NCBI RefSeq assembly: GCF_013166595.1
Contig: NZ_JABKKG010000005.1
Coordinates: forward strand, 250,083-314,082
Direction: 5' to 3'
From: Palleniella intestinalis
GTDB taxonomy: Bacteria; Bacteroidota; Bacteroidia; Bacteroidales; Bacteroidaceae
DNA length: 64,000 nt
Of this stretch, positions 24,892 through 33,329 are shown one piece after another. Every line of letters begins with the position of its first letter. Position 1 is the stretch's first letter. The translations under genes were made by a program, and so were the position numbers. The notes below the pieces were generated by a model. That model had not been told where the DNA came from and did not search any database. It saw only the letters and a program-made list of their open reading frames with translations.

Positions 24892-25171
24892 CATATTTTG
24901 TTCCATATTTCCATAAAAGATGATACTTAGTTATATTTTATTAACACTACCTATCTTTACAGATAACTATTAAGCGAATAAGAATCATAATTATAACACA
25001 CTGCAAGGCGGTACATTTCCGTTAACCACAAGACAATCTTCTGAATCCGCATGAATCTACATGAGCACCTATTGCAAAGAGAATCACATGGCGGGAACGC
25101 ACAGAGACAAAGGGCATAAAGATTAAGATTTTTTTGCCCGACAACATACATTAGAAATAGGAGTATAAGAA

Positions 25172-25211
25172 AATAGTGCTAATCACGTTTATATCCGCAA
25201 TTAGCACTATT
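25172..25211 (-). terminator. Terminator of the Rpn nuclease gene
   Basis: A 12-bp perfect stem (25172-25183 with 25200-25211) followed on the minus strand by TTTC. It lies about 70 bases after the stop at 25282. Confidence 0.6.
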
Positions 25212-25281
25212 ATTGATTATGTCTTTAACGATAGTTGGCAAAAATGGAGCATGTGGCACATCTTGCCATTACAAAATGCTA

Positions 25282-26184
25282 TCAATGTATGCTTTCAACA
25301 GCATCAAGCGAAAGGTTCATTATCTTCGCTATCTGTTCAGATGACATTCCGGACTGCTTCATCATACGGATAGCCTCTGCACGACCTTCTGCTCTACCCT
25401 CTGCTCTACCCTCTGCTCTACCCTCTGCTCTACCCTCTGCACGCCCTTCTGCACGCCCTTCTGCCCTTTCGGTATTGATGTTGTCTTTAAGTATTACTAT
25501 ATTGTCAAGATGGCGGTAATAGGCTTTGAGCTCGTCTTTCGACATGCGGTCAAGGATAAGATGCCGGCGAGCTTCTTCCAAGCCAGGGGCACTCGTGCTG
25601 TCAGATATCTCACCGGTGTTGAGATAGTAGAGCCACTCCTCCAAAGGAGTTGTGGCGAGTTTGTTGAAGTCGTTCACACGAAGGATATAGTATTCCGGGA
25701 ACAAGTCCTTGACATCCTCCGCCTTGAACTTCTCCATCTGGAATGGGCTGAGCTTAAGGACATCGCCGTTGTGGATGCCGCGGAACTCCGTCGTGCCGTG
25801 GTAGACATAGTCCGTCCCTGCGCCAAGACCGAAATACACTATATTAATACTGTATACCTTCCTCACCTTCTCATAGCCTTCCCCACGCTTTATGTACTCC
25901 GTGACAAGTTTCGATGTTCCGAAAAGCATACGTTGGAAATAGGCAAACTCATTGTTGTTCTGCACCTCAACGAGAATCAGCTCCCCTTTGGAGTTCTCGG
26001 CAAGCATATCGACGCGGTTATACTTGTCGTACTCGTCCTCCTGGTTGCTCTCGCTTTCAAGCATGCGTACAATCGTTATCTTCTCATCAAGCAGCGTTGT
26101 GAGAAGGCCTTCAAGGACTGCAAAGTCCGCTTTGTTGCGCAGCATGCGCTTCATTGCCCAGTCAAATCGGATGTAGTTTGCCAT
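25282..26184 (-). CDS. Rpn-family PD-(D/E)XK nuclease / putative transposase with AEGR repeats
   Basis: A 300-residue protein of the recombination-promoting nuclease family. The opening FDWAMKRMLRNKADFAVLEGLL is typical. The catalytic PD-(D/E)XK residues fit RVDMLAENSKGELILVEVQ (Asp near 59, then E-x-Q). The central part has the family's YYLNTGEISDS-type segment. Residues about 240-270 are seven AEGR repeats, coded by 12-bp tandem units (25381-25464). A short helix-turn-helix-like end follows (GMSSEQIAKIMNLSLDAV). These proteins are common multi-copy genes in Bacteroidales. The repeat number may vary and could change linker length. Confidence 0.9.
   Translation of the reverse strand: MANYIRFDWAMKRMLRNKADFAVLEGLLTTLLDEKITIVRMLESESNQEDEYDKYNRVDMLAENSKGELILVEVQNNNEFAYFQRMLFGTSKLVTEYIKRGEGYEKVRKVYSINIVYFGLGAGTDYVYHGTTEFRGIHNGDVLKLSPFQMEKFKAEDVKDLFPEYYILRVNDFNKLATTPLEEWLYYLNTGEISDSTSAPGLEEARRHLILDRMSKDELKAYYRHLDNIVILKDNINTERAEGRAEGRAEGRAEGRAEGRAEGRAEGRAEAIRMMKQSGMSSEQIAKIMNLSLDAVESIH
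25381..25464. repeat. Seven 12-bp tandem repeats inside the Rpn gene
   Basis: Seven in-frame 12-base units code AEGR on the minus strand. Four identical units (25393-25440) are flanked by close variants. A multiple-of-three unit means copy changes keep the frame. Confidence 0.9.
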
Positions 26185-26210
26185 AATAGGTGATGTTAAA
26201 TTACTGTATG

Positions 26211-26218
26211 CAAAGATA
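26211..26218 (-). promoter_or_regulatory. Promoter -7 box of the Rpn gene
   Basis: The minus strand reads TATCTTTG, a TAnnTTTG match, 27 bases before the ATG. Confidence 0.5.
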
Positions 26219-26306
26219 ATACAAAAATACTGTCAGTCAAGCAGTCGCTGCTGCAATTTAATCATTTTTATAAGTAATCGCCTAACAATGACCCTACAAA
26301 CGCAAA

Positions 26307-26335
26307 AATGGAGAAGCCATCACAGCTTCTCCATT
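26307..26335 (-). terminator. Terminator at the end of the first Sus operon
   Basis: An 11-bp perfect stem (26307-26317 with 26325-26335) followed by T-rich bases on the minus strand. It lies about 60 bases beyond the stop at 26394. Confidence 0.75.
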
Positions 26336-26393
26336 CATATAGATTGCGAATAGTACTATCTTATTCGCCTTTCTGGAAAAAATGTTTCGAAGA

Positions 26394-28184
26394 TTACTTC
26401 ACACGCTGACCGGCGATGTTGAAGTCACCAATCATAATCTGACCGTTCTTCACAACCTTCTTAGGAGCAACCTTTGCAGCCTCAGCATTCTCTACATTCT
26501 GGATGCCAGCGCCCTCAGTTGGAGTGAACTCGATTGAAGAAACGTGGATGTTACCTGTTCCACTGTACTTCTGGAATGTGTGGATACCGGCTTCCATGTC
26601 GAATTCGATGATATTGCCGTTCTCAACTGTAATGTCTTCATTACCGTATACTGTACCGTCAACATTTACATAAGTCTTCTTCTCATCAACCTTATCAGAT
26701 GTGATGTTCTTGCAAGAGTTCTTAGAAACAACAACCTTCACATGTACAGTCTCGCCCTCAGCAACCTTGAATGTAAGGTTAGGTTTGTCCATCTGGAGGT
26801 AAACCTGCTGCTCGCCAATCTGGTATGCAGCATCTACTATGCAGCTGAACTTTGCGTCAGGAACAAGGTAGAAGCATGGATCGTTGTCCTTACCGTTAAC
26901 CAACAACTGTGCATCCTGTGCCTCATAGATTGGGAGTCCTGTTGTTTCGTCATATTCACCGCTCTCAACAGCAGTACCTGTAATAGTCAGCACCTTCTTC
27001 TCATTGATTGGATCGATAACATAGATTGGCTTGGAAACAGGGTTAGACTTCCAAGTAGCATAATCACCATTCTTGATTTCTGTGTAAGCAGTGAATGTAC
27101 CTGAAGTTGTTGCAGTGAATGTGTTGCCTGCTACAGCTTCTGCGCCACCGAATGTATAGTAGTTTGTAGCGTTCTTGTATTCTGTTGCGATAGTAGCTGT
27201 TGCACCATCAACTGTCAATGTAGGAGCATTGAACTTGAACTCAGCAGTAGCCTCGTTGGTTGCACCTTCGCATATTTCACCTTCAAAATATGCCTGGAAC
27301 TTAACCGTCATGTCCTTGTAGCACTTGATCGGCTCAGTGTACTTTGTGCTTGCAGTTGTTGGCTCTGAACCGTCAGTTGTATAATAAACATCAGTTACAC
27401 CAAGATATGATCCTGGGTCAGTTGGATCAAGCAAGAAATCAGCCGGTGTACATACAATCTCCTTATAGTAGAGCTTATTAGCCTCATCATACAGGAGGTC
27501 TCCAACTTCTACGGAAGGAGTTCCGGCAGGTTCGTTAGCCTCAACAATAATATAGCTAAAGAATGCGTCACCATTGTATGTGCCGATATAAAGAGGTGTC
27601 TCGCCCTCAAAGTCAGAAGGAACCTCAAACTTGTAGACATAGAGATTCATTGTTGTCCAGTCTCCTGTAGGACCTGCATTAAGAGGATTGGACATGTCTG
27701 CGCTCTTTGAGAACTTAGGAACACGGCAAGCTGTACCGGACTTGTTGTTACCCTGTCCAAACACATAAATCTTAGAACCTGCAGTAGGCTTGATAGCGAT
27801 AACGTCCTGCTTATCCTTCAGACGAAGGGAGTTGATGTGTGTGCCATACTTGCCATACTTTGCCTGCAAAGCCTCTATCTCAGCAGGAGTGATGTTGTCG
27901 GCCTGATACTCAAGAGGAGTCATGGTGCCCTTGTTGTCATAGCTCATAGTAGCAAGGTTAATGCTTCCCTTGTTTGTAGCTATTGAACCACCATTCAAGT
28001 CAAGCACATAGTTGCTTGCAAAAAGGGAGCCTTTGACACGATCAACAGTGCCATTGCCTGTGTAGTTGTCAAACACAATCACCTGGCTGTGAAGCATAGG
28101 CTTGATGTCGTCAACGGTAGACTGTGCATTAACAGCCACTGTCATACCCAGAAGAGCGAACAATGTTGTAAAAATTTTCTTCAT
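26394..28184 (-). CDS. Secreted protein of a Sus operon with chitobiase-type C-terminal domain and CTD-like tail
   Basis: A 596-residue protein with signal peptide MKKIFTTLFALLGMTVAVNAQ. Residues about 266-300 (YYTTDGSEPTTASTKYTEPI) match the CHB_HEX_C-type beta-sandwich often appended to surface glycan-handling proteins. The last 38 residues are almost the same as those of the 43156-44097 product: GAGIQNV, then APKKVVKNGQIMIGDFN and IAGQRVK. I read that tail as a possible T9SS sorting signal. No catalytic domain is recognised. It is the last gene of the leftward Sus operon, 98 bases after the preceding lipoprotein gene, with a strong hairpin in between. Confidence 0.8.
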   Translation of the reverse strand: MKKIFTTLFALLGMTVAVNAQSTVDDIKPMLHSQVIVFDNYTGNGTVDRVKGSLFASNYVLDLNGGSIATNKGSINLATMSYDNKGTMTPLEYQADNITPAEIEALQAKYGKYGTHINSLRLKDKQDVIAIKPTAGSKIYVFGQGNNKSGTACRVPKFSKSADMSNPLNAGPTGDWTTMNLYVYKFEVPSDFEGETPLYIGTYNGDAFFSYIIVEANEPAGTPSVEVGDLLYDEANKLYYKEIVCTPADFLLDPTDPGSYLGVTDVYYTTDGSEPTTASTKYTEPIKCYKDMTVKFQAYFEGEICEGATNEATAEFKFNAPTLTVDGATATIATEYKNATNYYTFGGAEAVAGNTFTATTSGTFTAYTEIKNGDYATWKSNPVSKPIYVIDPINEKKVLTITGTAVESGEYDETTGLPIYEAQDAQLLVNGKDNDPCFYLVPDAKFSCIVDAAYQIGEQQVYLQMDKPNLTFKVAEGETVHVKVVVSKNSCKNITSDKVDEKKTYVNVDGTVYGNEDITVENGNIIEFDMEAGIHTFQKYSGTGNIHVSSIEFTPTEGAGIQNVENAEAAKVAPKKVVKNGQIMIGDFNIAGQRVK

Positions 28185-28237
28185 AAGAATAAAATTTTAA
28201 GAATTAGTAATTAAGTGAATCATTATAATGTTGTTGT

Positions 28238-28275
28238 AGTATGGTGTCCCTAACCATATTTAGGGACACCATACT
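28238..28275 (-). terminator. Strong hairpin between two genes of the Sus operon
   Basis: A perfect 16-bp stem (28238-28253 with 28260-28275) with a 6-base loop. No U-run follows on the minus strand. It may act as a partial terminator or an mRNA-stabilising 3' end that sets different levels for the last gene. Confidence 0.55.
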
Positions 28276-28282
28276 GTTTGTT

Positions 28283-28804
28283 TTATTTACGGACAAGGTA
28301 TGTCTGAACAGGGGTATCACCATAGTGAGCCAGTGTAATCATGTCACCATACTTGGTACCTGATACAACAACTCCCTCGAAGATGGTTTTCTTGGAGTGG
28401 TTACCCTTGTCATCCACATATTCCTTCTTAATCTTCAACGAGCCTGTTTCTTTGACATATTCACACTCGTATGGATTATCAGCCGTATTAGTCTCGTCAG
28501 CACCCATTGTGCCCTCAGTCTTGCCTTGGCTCATCTTGACTACGACAGCGTTGTCTGCAACGAACTCCAGGCTCTCTACAAAGCCTTGGATTTCCTCGCC
28601 ATAGGCATTGAACTTGATTCCTTCGCCACGCAGCCAGATTGTGCCACCCAGAGATTCCGGATGAGCAACTTCTCCTGAATTTGCCCATGAAGGATTGTTT
28701 GTCCATGCGTCCTCATACTCATTGGCATCTTCACACGCGGTGAATCCTAAAGCAAGAGTCAGCATTGCAGCACCGGCAAGGATTGTTTTATCGAACAATT
28801 TCAT
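28283..28804 (-). CDS. Small surface-type lipoprotein (lipocalin-like, unknown)
   Basis: Start 28804 gives MKLFDKTILAGAAMLTLALGFTAC with a lipobox Cys, so it is a 173-residue lipoprotein. The longer frame to 28870 overlaps the upstream gene's end and has no signal. The mature part is a run of short beta-strands (GTIWLRGEGIKF, ESLEFVADNAVVVKMSQG, GSLKIKKEYV) that could form a small barrel of the lipocalin type. It sits 37 bases after the beta-helix lipoprotein gene. It is probably an accessory of the SusC/SusD complex. Confidence 0.75.
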   Translation of the reverse strand: MKLFDKTILAGAAMLTLALGFTACEDANEYEDAWTNNPSWANSGEVAHPESLGGTIWLRGEGIKFNAYGEEIQGFVESLEFVADNAVVVKMSQGKTEGTMGADETNTADNPYECEYVKETGSLKIKKEYVDDKGNHSKKTIFEGVVVSGTKYGDMITLAHYGDTPVQTYLVRK

Positions 28805-28841
28805 ATCTTTTGTTTTAATATTGCTTAATAACTTATTAGAA

Positions 28842-31202
28842 TTACTGACGCCAGTAAGGGGCACCCGCATTGTTCTTGTAAATCTCGTTGTCCTTGTTCT
28901 TGAAGAACAGGTTTACGCCGTACTCTGTGGTTGCTGTTCCGTCCAATGCATCGGCACGGTGCATGTTAGGGTCGCTTGATGTCTTGGCAACATGAGGAGG
29001 ACATGGCTGGTTCATCAAATCCGTAGAAGAGATTTTTGCGACATTCACCTCAAGCGTGCCATTAAGAACTGCCTTGTTCTCCTTGACAAGCTTACCGAAG
29101 TTGTTGCTTGTGGCTGTCCAAGGGTTGCCTGAGAATATCTGTCCATTGGTCAAGTTGTCGTTTGTCGACCAGTTGTTATTGAAATTCAAAGTCACCACGC
29201 CAGATGTGCCGTCAGCCAATGGCATTGTCTCACGGATGTCAGCTCCATAGAACTCAAGGACACGCAAGTCACCAGGCTTCTTGGTCAGAACGAAGAGGTT
29301 GTTCTCCACATTGAACACTGAGCCGTTTGGCAGGTTTCTCATCTTGAAGATAGAGCCATTGCCACGAGTGTTGAAGTTCACCAATGTGTTGTTAGAGAAG
29401 GTGATGTTCCAAACGATGTCAGCATCCCATGTATTGCTCTTCTCTTCCTTGAAGAAAGCCGGGAATGGAGAGTCATAGAATGTGTTGCCAATCACCTCCA
29501 TCTTCTTATACAGGTTGGAAGAGTTGTTTGCACCCGAACCATCAATCCAGCAATAACCACCAGCACCGTTGCTGTAATAGCCACAGTCAAAGAACTGGTT
29601 GTCCTTAATCAGAACGTGGTTCCACTTCTTATAGTTAACACCCTGCTCACGGATGAATCCACGCACGAGACGCTTGAAAGTACAGTTCTCGATGATAAGA
29701 TCCTCAAGTGTCACAGCCATACCGTTGGAGTACATGTTGAAGAAGTAGTTACCGCAAGCAGAACCCTTTCCTGCAACATTGTCACCATAGTTGTAAGCCA
29801 GTGGGTTATCGAAATCGATGTCATAGAATGCAAGTGTCTTCATATAGATTTCACCACCCTCGCCTGCCTCAGGCTGACGACCGAATGTGAATATTGAATA
29901 TGAACCCTGCCACTGCTCGCCGTTAGGGTTGTTGTTGTAGTACTGGCTGCTCTTGCCTATACCGCAAATTACACGTGCACGCAATCCCTTAGCTACATCC
30001 TCAGGATTTGTACGGAGAACGAATCCCTTACATGTGATGTTGTTACCGTCAATATAGTATGTCTTGCCACCTTCAAGAAGGAATGTCTGTCCCTCTGCAT
30101 AGTTGGTGTTTGAGATGAAGTCGTCAAGCACAGGAGAGATAGGAGCAGCATCATATTTAGCAGCCATTTCACCATAAACATCAACACGCTTGTATGTAGA
30201 AGTCGGATTAATCATCATATCAGGTGTATGATAAGTGCTGATCATCTCGTCATGTTTGAGAAGGATAGGCTCACCCGGCTTGCCGTCAGAACGTGCAGTG
30301 CAAGTGTTGTACTTGGCGTCTATTTCAACAGGCACAGTAGGGTCGATTACATCAATCACATAAACAGAGTTTGGAGACAATCCGTCAACAACCACATATC
30401 CCTTCTCACGGTCAGCGTCGGTAATCACATAATTGCGCCACTTATCATTGACCTGAGAATTAGGGTTGTTGGGAGATGGCTTCACAGTAAGGATCTTATA
30501 CCCGAAGTTGCCTTCCTCATCGATGTTGAAGTTCTCACGATAGCTCTTTTCGTTTTCTGCATCAACAGCAGCATCACCTGTGGCAACATCCTTAAGATTG
30601 GTGTTCAGGTAGATAGTCAGAGTGGTCTCTGTTGTCTCTGCCTGGTTAGCATAGACTACGAAAGGAGTCGGATAGCGGTCTCGTGTGGAAATACCCATCC
30701 ACTCCTGCCACTGGCGTCCGTTGCCATGACCATACCACTTTGAGGCATGGGAGAAATCTGTCACATTGTCATCCAAAGGAGACAGTGCACGAATAGCGAA
30801 ACGATAATCTGTAGAGTACTGGAGGTCCTTGATTACCATGTCAAGCTGGTCCGGACCTACGATTTCGTTAAGCAACAGATCGTCAGTTCCCTGGATTGCA
30901 TTCCAAGCGTCTGCACCACCGGAAACTTTAGGCTGCAAAGCCATCTGAATCTGATAGCCTGCACAATCCTTCACGCCATACCAATAAAGGTGGATGGTGT
31001 TTCCATGAGGGTAAGCTGCATCCAAGCCGCAGTTGTAAGGATAGTCGTCACCCTTTCCTCGTGTATAATCTGTAATGAACATGGTCATGAATTCGCGGTC
31101 AACGCTTGTGCCTGTGATGTCATCATCATCGCTACAAGATGTGAATGTCAACGCAGAGAGTCCCGCCAGTATCAAAGCCATGAAACTGAATATTTTTTTC
31201 AT
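28842..31202 (-). CDS. Beta-helix surface lipoprotein with fibronectin-III-like head (DUF4957/DUF5123 type)
   Basis: A 786-residue lipoprotein (signal ending LTFTSCSDDDD). An N-terminal fibronectin-like part covers about 40-170 (GYQIQM..., YRFAIRALSPL). From about 340 the chain becomes a right-handed beta-helix-like repeat: TYYIDGNNITCKGFVLRT, VTLEDLIIENCTFKR, HVLIKDNQFFDCGYY, NITFSNNTLVNF. It corresponds to the shorter 49856-51634 product. From memory, proteins with these domains accompany SusC/SusD pairs in pectin-type loci, where they bind rather than cleave glycan. I see no clear lyase active site. It directly follows SusD (18 bases). Confidence 0.82.
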   Translation of the reverse strand: MKKIFSFMALILAGLSALTFTSCSDDDDITGTSVDREFMTMFITDYTRGKGDDYPYNCGLDAAYPHGNTIHLYWYGVKDCAGYQIQMALQPKVSGGADAWNAIQGTDDLLLNEIVGPDQLDMVIKDLQYSTDYRFAIRALSPLDDNVTDFSHASKWYGHGNGRQWQEWMGISTRDRYPTPFVVYANQAETTETTLTIYLNTNLKDVATGDAAVDAENEKSYRENFNIDEEGNFGYKILTVKPSPNNPNSQVNDKWRNYVITDADREKGYVVVDGLSPNSVYVIDVIDPTVPVEIDAKYNTCTARSDGKPGEPILLKHDEMISTYHTPDMMINPTSTYKRVDVYGEMAAKYDAAPISPVLDDFISNTNYAEGQTFLLEGGKTYYIDGNNITCKGFVLRTNPEDVAKGLRARVICGIGKSSQYYNNNPNGEQWQGSYSIFTFGRQPEAGEGGEIYMKTLAFYDIDFDNPLAYNYGDNVAGKGSACGNYFFNMYSNGMAVTLEDLIIENCTFKRLVRGFIREQGVNYKKWNHVLIKDNQFFDCGYYSNGAGGYCWIDGSGANNSSNLYKKMEVIGNTFYDSPFPAFFKEEKSNTWDADIVWNITFSNNTLVNFNTRGNGSIFKMRNLPNGSVFNVENNLFVLTKKPGDLRVLEFYGADIRETMPLADGTSGVVTLNFNNNWSTNDNLTNGQIFSGNPWTATSNNFGKLVKENKAVLNGTLEVNVAKISSTDLMNQPCPPHVAKTSSDPNMHRADALDGTATTEYGVNLFFKNKDNEIYKNNAGAPYWRQ

Positions 31203-31220
31203 GTTCTGTTATCGTTTTTA

Positions 31221-33314
31221 TTATTTATAACCGTAATAATTCTTATATACGCCTGAAGAGCGCTGTATGGCTTCCTGTGGATAAGGCAAAATGTATCTTA
31301 CTACAGGCAAGTTCTCGATGGCTGCGACATTAGAAGGAAGGCTCTCCAGAATTCCGTTTCTTACGAGCCAGACATTGCCGTTAATGTCACCACGGATAAA
31401 TCCATAGAATGAATAGAGACACTGGTCCTTTGGAATGCCATTGTTTGTATCACCCCACTGGTAGAAGTCAGCCTTCTCCCAAGCAGGAGCAGTGAAGCCA
31501 CCGATTGTGATAAGAGACTTGGTCGGCTCACGTTGTGCACGTGCATAAGCATTGTAGATACGCAAGCTCTTCAGGCTCTGGTTCGGATATGTCTTGAGAA
31601 CGGTTGTTCCTGAAATCTGATAGCCATAGAATTGTGCTGTAAATCCACGCAATGCGTTATTGTTAGCTTCCTCGATTTTGTAAGAATGGTAGTAGATACG
31701 CTCAGGAAGGTTGTCAATGTACTGCTTGCCATCATGTGTGTTGATAGCATCCTCATAACCACTGCCACCACCTGCATTCTGCATTCCGGCAGAATAGTAG
31801 CGCAGGAAACTGTAAACGAGCTCACGGCTGTAAGTGTTGGTGCGGACAAGGTCACGCCAGCGTGAGTTCTCACCTGCAAACTCCCATTTGCGCTCATCGA
31901 GCACGGCCTTCAAGAATGCGTCCTTGCTTGTCTTTGCCTCTGCGATGAATGTAGGGTCACCGTCAGCGAAAGCACGTTTGTGAACTGTTTCAAGACACTC
32001 AACAGCCTTATCTGTAGGACCACCATTCAACTCGTTGGCTGCCTCAGCATACATCAGCAACACATCAGCATAACGCATGTAAGGGAAGTTGATGCCGGTT
32101 GAGCCGGATGTCTTTGAGCCCAATGCATTGCCTTCTGCAGTCCAGAGCTTTGACCACTTGTTGTTGTGGACTGTATAGTCGTTGCGGACATAAACAGAGT
32201 CAACGAAAGCACCGTCACTGTTCTGGAAATAAGAATAATACCACAAACCGTTCACGAATTCACGACGCAAGTCCTTGTCACGGAACAGGAAACGATAGAA
32301 CGCGTTAAGGCGTCCGTTGCCTTTAGCCTCACCCCAAGGGCCGACTGTGCTTCCTTCATAAGCGGAATAGGTAGGTCCCTGAATATAACCGGTGTTACCT
32401 GTTGATTCCTTTGCAAACGGCAGTTCGAAGATTACGTCATCACCATTAACTACCTGATAGTTACACTCGTTGACAAACACATCCTGATAAGGTTGCATGA
32501 GTTTGTGAGTGCCGGCGGAGATCACTTCGTAAGCATTTTCCATTGCAATCTTATAGAACTCCTCATAATTGTCAGGACGCTTCATCTCACCATAGCTGTT
32601 TGCATCGTTCTTGTTCGGATAAAGTGAATATCCTCCCGCAGTCAAAGCGATACGTGCGATAAGTGCATATGCGAACTCCTTAGAGCAGTGTTCTACTGTC
32701 ACCGAACCACTTGATGCCATAGTCGGAGCAGCAACCTTCAAATCATTGATAAGTGCCTTCTGGATTTCCAGACGGTCAGCCACCGGTGGAACATACTCCG
32801 AGCCATGCTCTGAAGCAGGAGCAAAGAAGAAAGGAACATCTCCGAACATCACAACAAGGTCATGGTAAGCCATAGCGCGGAGACATTTTGCCTCACCCAC
32901 CTGCTGCACTACGTCAGAATCGCCATTCTTGTAGAAAGTGCTCTGCTCTGCCGAAGCGATGAATTTGTTGGCATATTCTATAAGGTTATAGGCTGCCTTC
33001 CAGAATTTGTTGATGTCGCCTGCAGTATAGTCGCAGTCAAAACGTGCAAACGAGCCTGCCTCATGAGCACTGTTGGAGCTTATCTGCATATCAACATCAC
33101 TATTGTAAGCGAATTTCAATTGATAAGCATCACCATAAAGGTCGCCTACGATTGCTTGGGCGTACACTCCATTAAGGGCACGGGTAATCTCCGACTTCTG
33201 GGAGAAGACAAATTCTTCTGTCGCAGATGAAGGCGCATCGACATCCAGGAAGTCATTGCAAGATGACAATGCCAGAACAGAGATACCTGCCAGTAAAATA
33301 TTCTTTAGTTTCAT
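31221..33314 (-). CDS. SusD/RagB-family glycan-binding lipoprotein (unit 1)
   Basis: A 697-residue outer-surface lipoprotein (MKLKNILLAGISVLALSSCNDFLD) that caps its SusC transporter. TPR-like N-terminal helices include LNGVYAQAIVGD and AKCLRAMAYHDLVVMFGDVP. The C-terminal SusD region has FPYMRYADVLLMYAEAANE, the ERKWEFAGENSRWRDLVR motif and a YPIP-like end. It is 15 bases downstream of its SusC. It resembles the unit 3 SusD more than the unit 2 SusD (the FAGE(N/G)-R motif is shared). Confidence 0.96.
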   Translation of the reverse strand: MKLKNILLAGISVLALSSCNDFLDVDAPSSATEEFVFSQKSEITRALNGVYAQAIVGDLYGDAYQLKFAYNSDVDMQISSNSAHEAGSFARFDCDYTAGDINKFWKAAYNLIEYANKFIASAEQSTFYKNGDSDVVQQVGEAKCLRAMAYHDLVVMFGDVPFFFAPASEHGSEYVPPVADRLEIQKALINDLKVAAPTMASSGSVTVEHCSKEFAYALIARIALTAGGYSLYPNKNDANSYGEMKRPDNYEEFYKIAMENAYEVISAGTHKLMQPYQDVFVNECNYQVVNGDDVIFELPFAKESTGNTGYIQGPTYSAYEGSTVGPWGEAKGNGRLNAFYRFLFRDKDLRREFVNGLWYYSYFQNSDGAFVDSVYVRNDYTVHNNKWSKLWTAEGNALGSKTSGSTGINFPYMRYADVLLMYAEAANELNGGPTDKAVECLETVHKRAFADGDPTFIAEAKTSKDAFLKAVLDERKWEFAGENSRWRDLVRTNTYSRELVYSFLRYYSAGMQNAGGGSGYEDAINTHDGKQYIDNLPERIYYHSYKIEEANNNALRGFTAQFYGYQISGTTVLKTYPNQSLKSLRIYNAYARAQREPTKSLITIGGFTAPAWEKADFYQWGDTNNGIPKDQCLYSFYGFIRGDINGNVWLVRNGILESLPSNVAAIENLPVVRYILPYPQEAIQRSSGVYKNYYGYK

Positions 33315-33329
33315 ATCTGTGCTTGTTGA

